NCBI GenBank assembly: GCA_021780625.1 | Contig: JAJXYI010000191.1 | Span: 1 to 8,420 of the forward strand | Length of the DNA: 8,420 nt | Reading direction: 5' to 3' | From: a bacterium | GTDB lineage: Bacteria; Verrucomicrobiota; Verrucomicrobiae; Opitutales; Opitutaceae | In this document: piece after piece, positions 6,142 to 8,420 of the stretch | Layout: the number at the start of each line of letters is the position of its first letter | Numbering within the stretch: the first letter of the stretch is position 1 | The notes under the pieces: model-generated | Told to the model about the DNA's origin: nothing | Databases searched by the model: none | The model's input: only the letters and a program-made list of their open reading frames with translations | Position numbers and translations under genes: made by a program

Positions 6142-7368
6142 TCAAGCAAGCCTAGTCGCGGTCGCCTGCGGGTCGGTCTTAGGGAAACAGATGCGCCCGA
6201 CCGCCTCGTCGAAGTCCGCCGCCCCGCGCAGGATCTCGATCTCCAGCCTGAGGTAGTAGATGGGCAGCCCCCAGGGGCGGCTGGCGTCGATGCGCACCGC
6301 GTCCTTTTCCGTCGTCACGACGCACTCCGCCCCGGCCTTGGCCGAGGCCTCGATGACCTCCTCCAGGTCGTGAACCGTGAAGCGGTAATGGTCGACGAAC
6401 CGCTCGCGCACCAGCAGGTTTGCGCCGAGGTCGTTGAGGAATTTCTCGAAACTCTCCGGCGTGGCGATGCCGCTGAAGGCGCCAATCCTGCGCCCCTTCA
6501 GAAAATCGAGCGGGAGCCGCCCGCCGGCGTCGTCGGGCTTGCCACCGACCGGACACAGAAACCGGGGGCGATGGGCGCACTCGATGATGTCCGCGGTCGG
6601 GTTGTGGCCCTTGATCAGCGACTCGAGTTCGGGATCGCGCGTGCCGTTGGATTTCGTGAGAAACACGTAGCTCGCGCGCCGCAGGTGTTTGATCGGTTCG
6701 CGCAACACGCCGCGCGGGAGCAGGTGGCCATTGCCAAAGGGGTTGTTCTTGTCGACCAGCAGCAGGTTCATCGACCCCTTGAGCGGCAGGTAGGTCATGC
6801 CATCGTCCAGGACCAGGGTGTCGCAGCCGTAGCGCTTGATGGCGTAGGCACCGGACTTGAGCCGGTTCTTGTCGACGAGCACAACCACGCCCGGGAGGTT
6901 TCGCGCGAGCATGTACGGCTCGTCGCCGGCCTGCTCGCTGTCGAGGAAGATCGTCCGGCCGTCCGACACCACGCGCGGCGGCGGCTCCTCGGTGTGGCTG
7001 ATCGCATACCACCACTTCTTCCAGACCGGCGGCGCCTTGCTCTTGTACCCGCGGCTAAGGATCGCCACGTGCCGGCCGCGGTCGCGCAGCGCCCGGGCAA
7101 ACTTCTCCACCACGGGAGTCTTGCCCGTTCCGCCCCAAGACAGGTTGCCCACCACGACCACCAGACAACCGAGCGGCCGGTCCTGCAGGATCCGTTTGCG
7201 GTAGAGGAAAAAACGCGCCTGCACGTAGCCACTCACCAAATACGAGCAGGCCTGAAGAAATGAGCCGTATAATACCGCACCGGTATCCTCCCTGCGTCCA
7301 TAGATCACATCCGCGGTATAAAGCTCGAAGTCGTGAAGGCGCTTCTTGATGGTGGCGACGAGAGACAT
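6142..7368 (-). CDS. lpxK: Tetraacyldisaccharide 4'-kinase (lipid A 4'-kinase)
   Basis: LpxK uses ATP to phosphorylate the 4' position of the tetraacyldisaccharide-1-phosphate, making lipid IVA on the cytoplasmic face of the inner membrane. The protein has 408 residues, longer than the roughly 330 of E. coli LpxK. An N-terminal hydrophobic segment (about 31-56) should anchor it. The Walker A loop [13 protein letters not shown] spans 73-85, and conserved [54 protein letters not shown] and TTEKDAVRI blocks follow in order. The catalytic-site block usually written DDGFQH reads DDGMTY here (D188-Y193). An insertion rich in Lys, Trp and Pro follows SRGY. The ATG at 7366-7368 is chosen because it starts the homologous region; the frame stays open upstream to about 7851, but that part is antisense to the aminotransferase gene. 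lptD follows after 28 bases. No Shine-Dalgarno sequence is visible. Confidence 0.93.
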   Translation of the reverse strand: MSLVATIKKRLHDFELYTADVIYGRREDTGAVLYGSFLQACSYLVSGYVQARFFLYRKRILQDRPLGCLVVVVGNLSWGGTGKTPVVEKFARALRDRGRHVAILSRGYKSKAPPVWKKWWYAISHTEEPPPRVVSDGRTIFLDSEQAGDEPYMLARNLPGVVVLVDKNRLKSGAYAIKRYGCDTLVLDDGMTYLPLKGSMNLLLVDKNNPFGNGHLLPRGVLREPIKHLRRASYVFLTKSNGTRDPELESLIKGHNPTADIIECAHRPRFLCPVGGKPDDAGGRLPLDFLKGRRIGAFSGIATPESFEKFLNDLGANLLVRERFVDHYRFTVHDLEEVIEASAKAGAECVVTTEKDAVRIDASRPWGLPIYYLRLEIEILRGAADFDEAVGRICFPKTDPQATATRLA

Positions 7369-7455
7369 CGATCGGGATTGTGTGATTGACGCAGGATAAG
7401 ACTCCGGCTTCGTAAACAGTTTCCCGGCAAACTGCCAAGCATCCTCCTTCCTTCC
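7369..7455. promoter_or_regulatory. Divergent intergenic region between lpxK and the aminotransferase gene, with an 18-base palindrome
   Basis: These 87 bases separate two divergent starts, so promoters for both genes are expected here or just inside the genes. The clearest structure is CAGTTT-CCCGGC-AAACTG at 7417-7434, a 6+6 inverted repeat with a 6-base centre, overlapped by a smaller GGCA-AAC-TGCC palindrome (7427-7437). It could be an operator or a short hairpin in the aminotransferase leader. I found no -35/-10 pair close to sigma-70 consensus on either strand. Neither start has a Shine-Dalgarno motif; the aminotransferase ATG is preceded by the pyrimidine-rich CCTCCTTCCTTCC. The role of the palindrome is inference only. 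Confidence 0.4.
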
Positions 7456-8420
7456 ATGAGCTACAAACTCTACATTCCCGGCCCCATCGCCGTCTCCGAG
7501 AAGACGCTTCGCGCCATGGCCCAGCCCATGATCGGCCACCGCAGCACCGATTTCGTGGCCCTGTACCAGTCCTTGCAGCCGGACCTGCAGGCGCTGTTCT
7601 ACACGAAGGACCCAGTCTATCTCTCCACAAGCAGCGCCTGGGGCATGATGGAGGCCGCGCTTCGGAACCTGGTGAAGAAGAAGGTGCTCAATTGCATGAA
7701 CGGCGCCTTCTCGGACAAGTGGTTCGACGTCGCACAGCGCTGCGGCAAGCAGGCCGGCGCGCTGAAGTTCGAATGGGGCCAGCCCGTTGACCCCGAAGCG
7801 GTCCGCAAGGAACTCGCCACGGGCGCCTACGACGCGATCACGATCATTCACAACGAAACCTCCTGCGGGTGCATGTCCGACATCGGCGCGATCATGGCCG
7901 TCGTCCGCCAGTTCCCGGAGGTCATGTCGATCGTCGACACGGTCAGCTCGTTCAGCGCCCTTCCGATCAAGAAGGACGAGCTCGGTATCGACGTTCTCAT
8001 CACCGGCTCCCAGAAAGCCCTCGCCCTCCCCCCCGGCCTCGCCCTGTGCTCCGTATCAAAACGCGCCCTCGAACGCGCCGCCACGATCGCCGACCGCGGC
8101 TACTACTTCGATTTCGTGGAGTTCCAGAAGAACCACGAGAACGGCATGACCCCCAGCACGCCCGTCATCCCGCTCATCTATGCTCTCAAGTCCAAGGTCG
8201 ACGAGATCAAGGCCGAGGGCGTCGAGAACCGGTATGCCCGCCACGCCCGCCTCAACAAGAAGATGCGCGACTGGGCATTCTCCAAGGGCTTCAAGCTGTT
8301 CCCGAAGGAGGGCTTCGGCTCCGTCACACTGAACTGCTTCGCCAACAACCTGAACTACGACCTGCCCGCCCTCAACAAGGTGCTCAAGTCGAAGCATAAG
8401 CTCGTGATCGACGGCGGCTA
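7456..8420 (+). CDS. Class V (AGXT-like) PLP-dependent aminotransferase, C-terminus cut by window edge
   Basis: The frame is open from ATG 7456 to the right edge, giving 321 residues of a protein usually of about 370-380. It starts YKLYIPGPIAVSEKTL and has IGHRSTDFVALY, the pattern of alanine/serine-glyoxylate aminotransferases. The phosphate-binding region is STSSAWGMMEAAL, then NGAFSDKW. HNETSCG (132-138) is the substrate/PLP block, D161 in SIVDTVSSF should contact the pyridine nitrogen, and K187 in TGSQKALALPPG is the Schiff-base lysine. The fold-type I core is therefore complete, and only the C-terminal small domain is partly missing. Likely substrates are alanine, serine or phosphoserine with glyoxylate or an oxoacid. 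Sequence alone does not separate an alanine-glyoxylate enzyme from a serine-biosynthesis transaminase; the next gene, outside the window, would help. It is transcribed away from lpxK. The start is supported by the family N-terminus, not by a ribosome binding site. Confidence 0.9.
   Translation, partial: MSYKLYIPGPIAVSEKTLRAMAQPMIGHRSTDFVALYQSLQPDLQALFYTKDPVYLSTSSAWGMMEAALRNLVKKKVLNCMNGAFSDKWFDVAQRCGKQAGALKFEWGQPVDPEAVRKELATGAYDAITIIHNETSCGCMSDIGAIMAVVRQFPEVMSIVDTVSSFSALPIKKDELGIDVLITGSQKALALPPGLALCSVSKRALERAATIADRGYYFDFVEFQKNHENGMTPSTPVIPLIYALKSKVDEIKAEGVENRYARHARLNKKMRDWAFSKGFKLFPKEGFGSVTLNCFANNLNYDLPALNKVLKSKHKLVIDGG

Noticed and set aside
3072..6155. A 1027-codon open frame on the plus strand
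   Set aside because: It runs antisense through rsmB and lptD, and its translation is low-complexity Arg/Pro/Ala/Gly with no domain. In GC-rich DNA stops are rare in the frame antisense to a real gene, and both genes on the other strand have clear family motifs.
6076..7263. A 395-codon plus-strand frame opposite lpxK
   Set aside because: It is antisense to the whole lpxK core including the Walker A motif and shows no protein-like features of its own.
7410..7438. TTGGCA, 17 bases, TTACGA on the minus strand as an lpxK promoter
   Set aside because: The -35 is good and the spacing ideal, but the -10 matches consensus at only one position. The plus-strand TTGACG at 7386 has no -10 at usable spacing.
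7369..7851. N-terminal extension of the lpxK frame (161 codons) beyond the ATG at 7368
   Set aside because: It is exactly antisense to the aminotransferase gene and has no resemblance to LpxK; homology begins at MSLVATIKK.

Overview
The window is GC-rich (about two-thirds by eye) chromosomal DNA from a Gram-negative bacterium. It carries both a lipid A kinase (LpxK) and the outer-membrane LPS translocon subunit (LptD), so the cell makes and exports lipopolysaccharide. The divergent LpxK and LptD sequences, the start sites without clear Shine-Dalgarno motifs and a small protein of unknown family would fit Verrucomicrobiota, perhaps Opitutales. That is my inference from family resemblance and would need a search to confirm.

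Layout, left to right. The 3' end of a DinG/XPD-type helicase gene (+, 1-234) is followed by a PP2C-type protein phosphatase gene (+, 281-1012). These converge on a leftward three-gene cluster, read in the order scpA (condensin kleisin, 2495-1707), a small gene of unknown function (1710-1462, overlapping scpA by 4 bases) and trxA (thioredoxin, 1408-1082). A Rho-independent terminator at 1057-1021 closes this cluster. The 271-base gap upstream of scpA holds the most unusual feature of the window, a pair of 33-base inverted repeat arms (2567-2599 and 2705-2737) with a degenerate 9-base internal period, which looks like a REP/MITE-like element. To the right is a second leftward cluster read lpxK (7368-6142), lptD (6113-4017), rsmB (3984-2767) with gaps of only about 30 bases, probably one transcription unit. 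An 87-base divergent intergenic region with an 18-base palindrome separates lpxK from a rightward class V aminotransferase gene (from 7456) that runs off the right edge.

Functionally, lpxK and lptD form an envelope module: LpxK completes the lipid A core at the inner membrane, and LptD inserts finished LPS into the outer membrane. rsmB (16S rRNA m5C methyltransferase) is carried behind them. The scpA-trxA cluster combines chromosome segregation with thiol redox housekeeping. I see no tRNA, rRNA, CRISPR array, prophage, transposase or defence system. The content is mostly housekeeping; the second looks worth taking are the inverted-repeat element, the small unassigned gene, and departures from consensus in LpxK and LptD. 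No gene-free stretch exceeds 300 bases.
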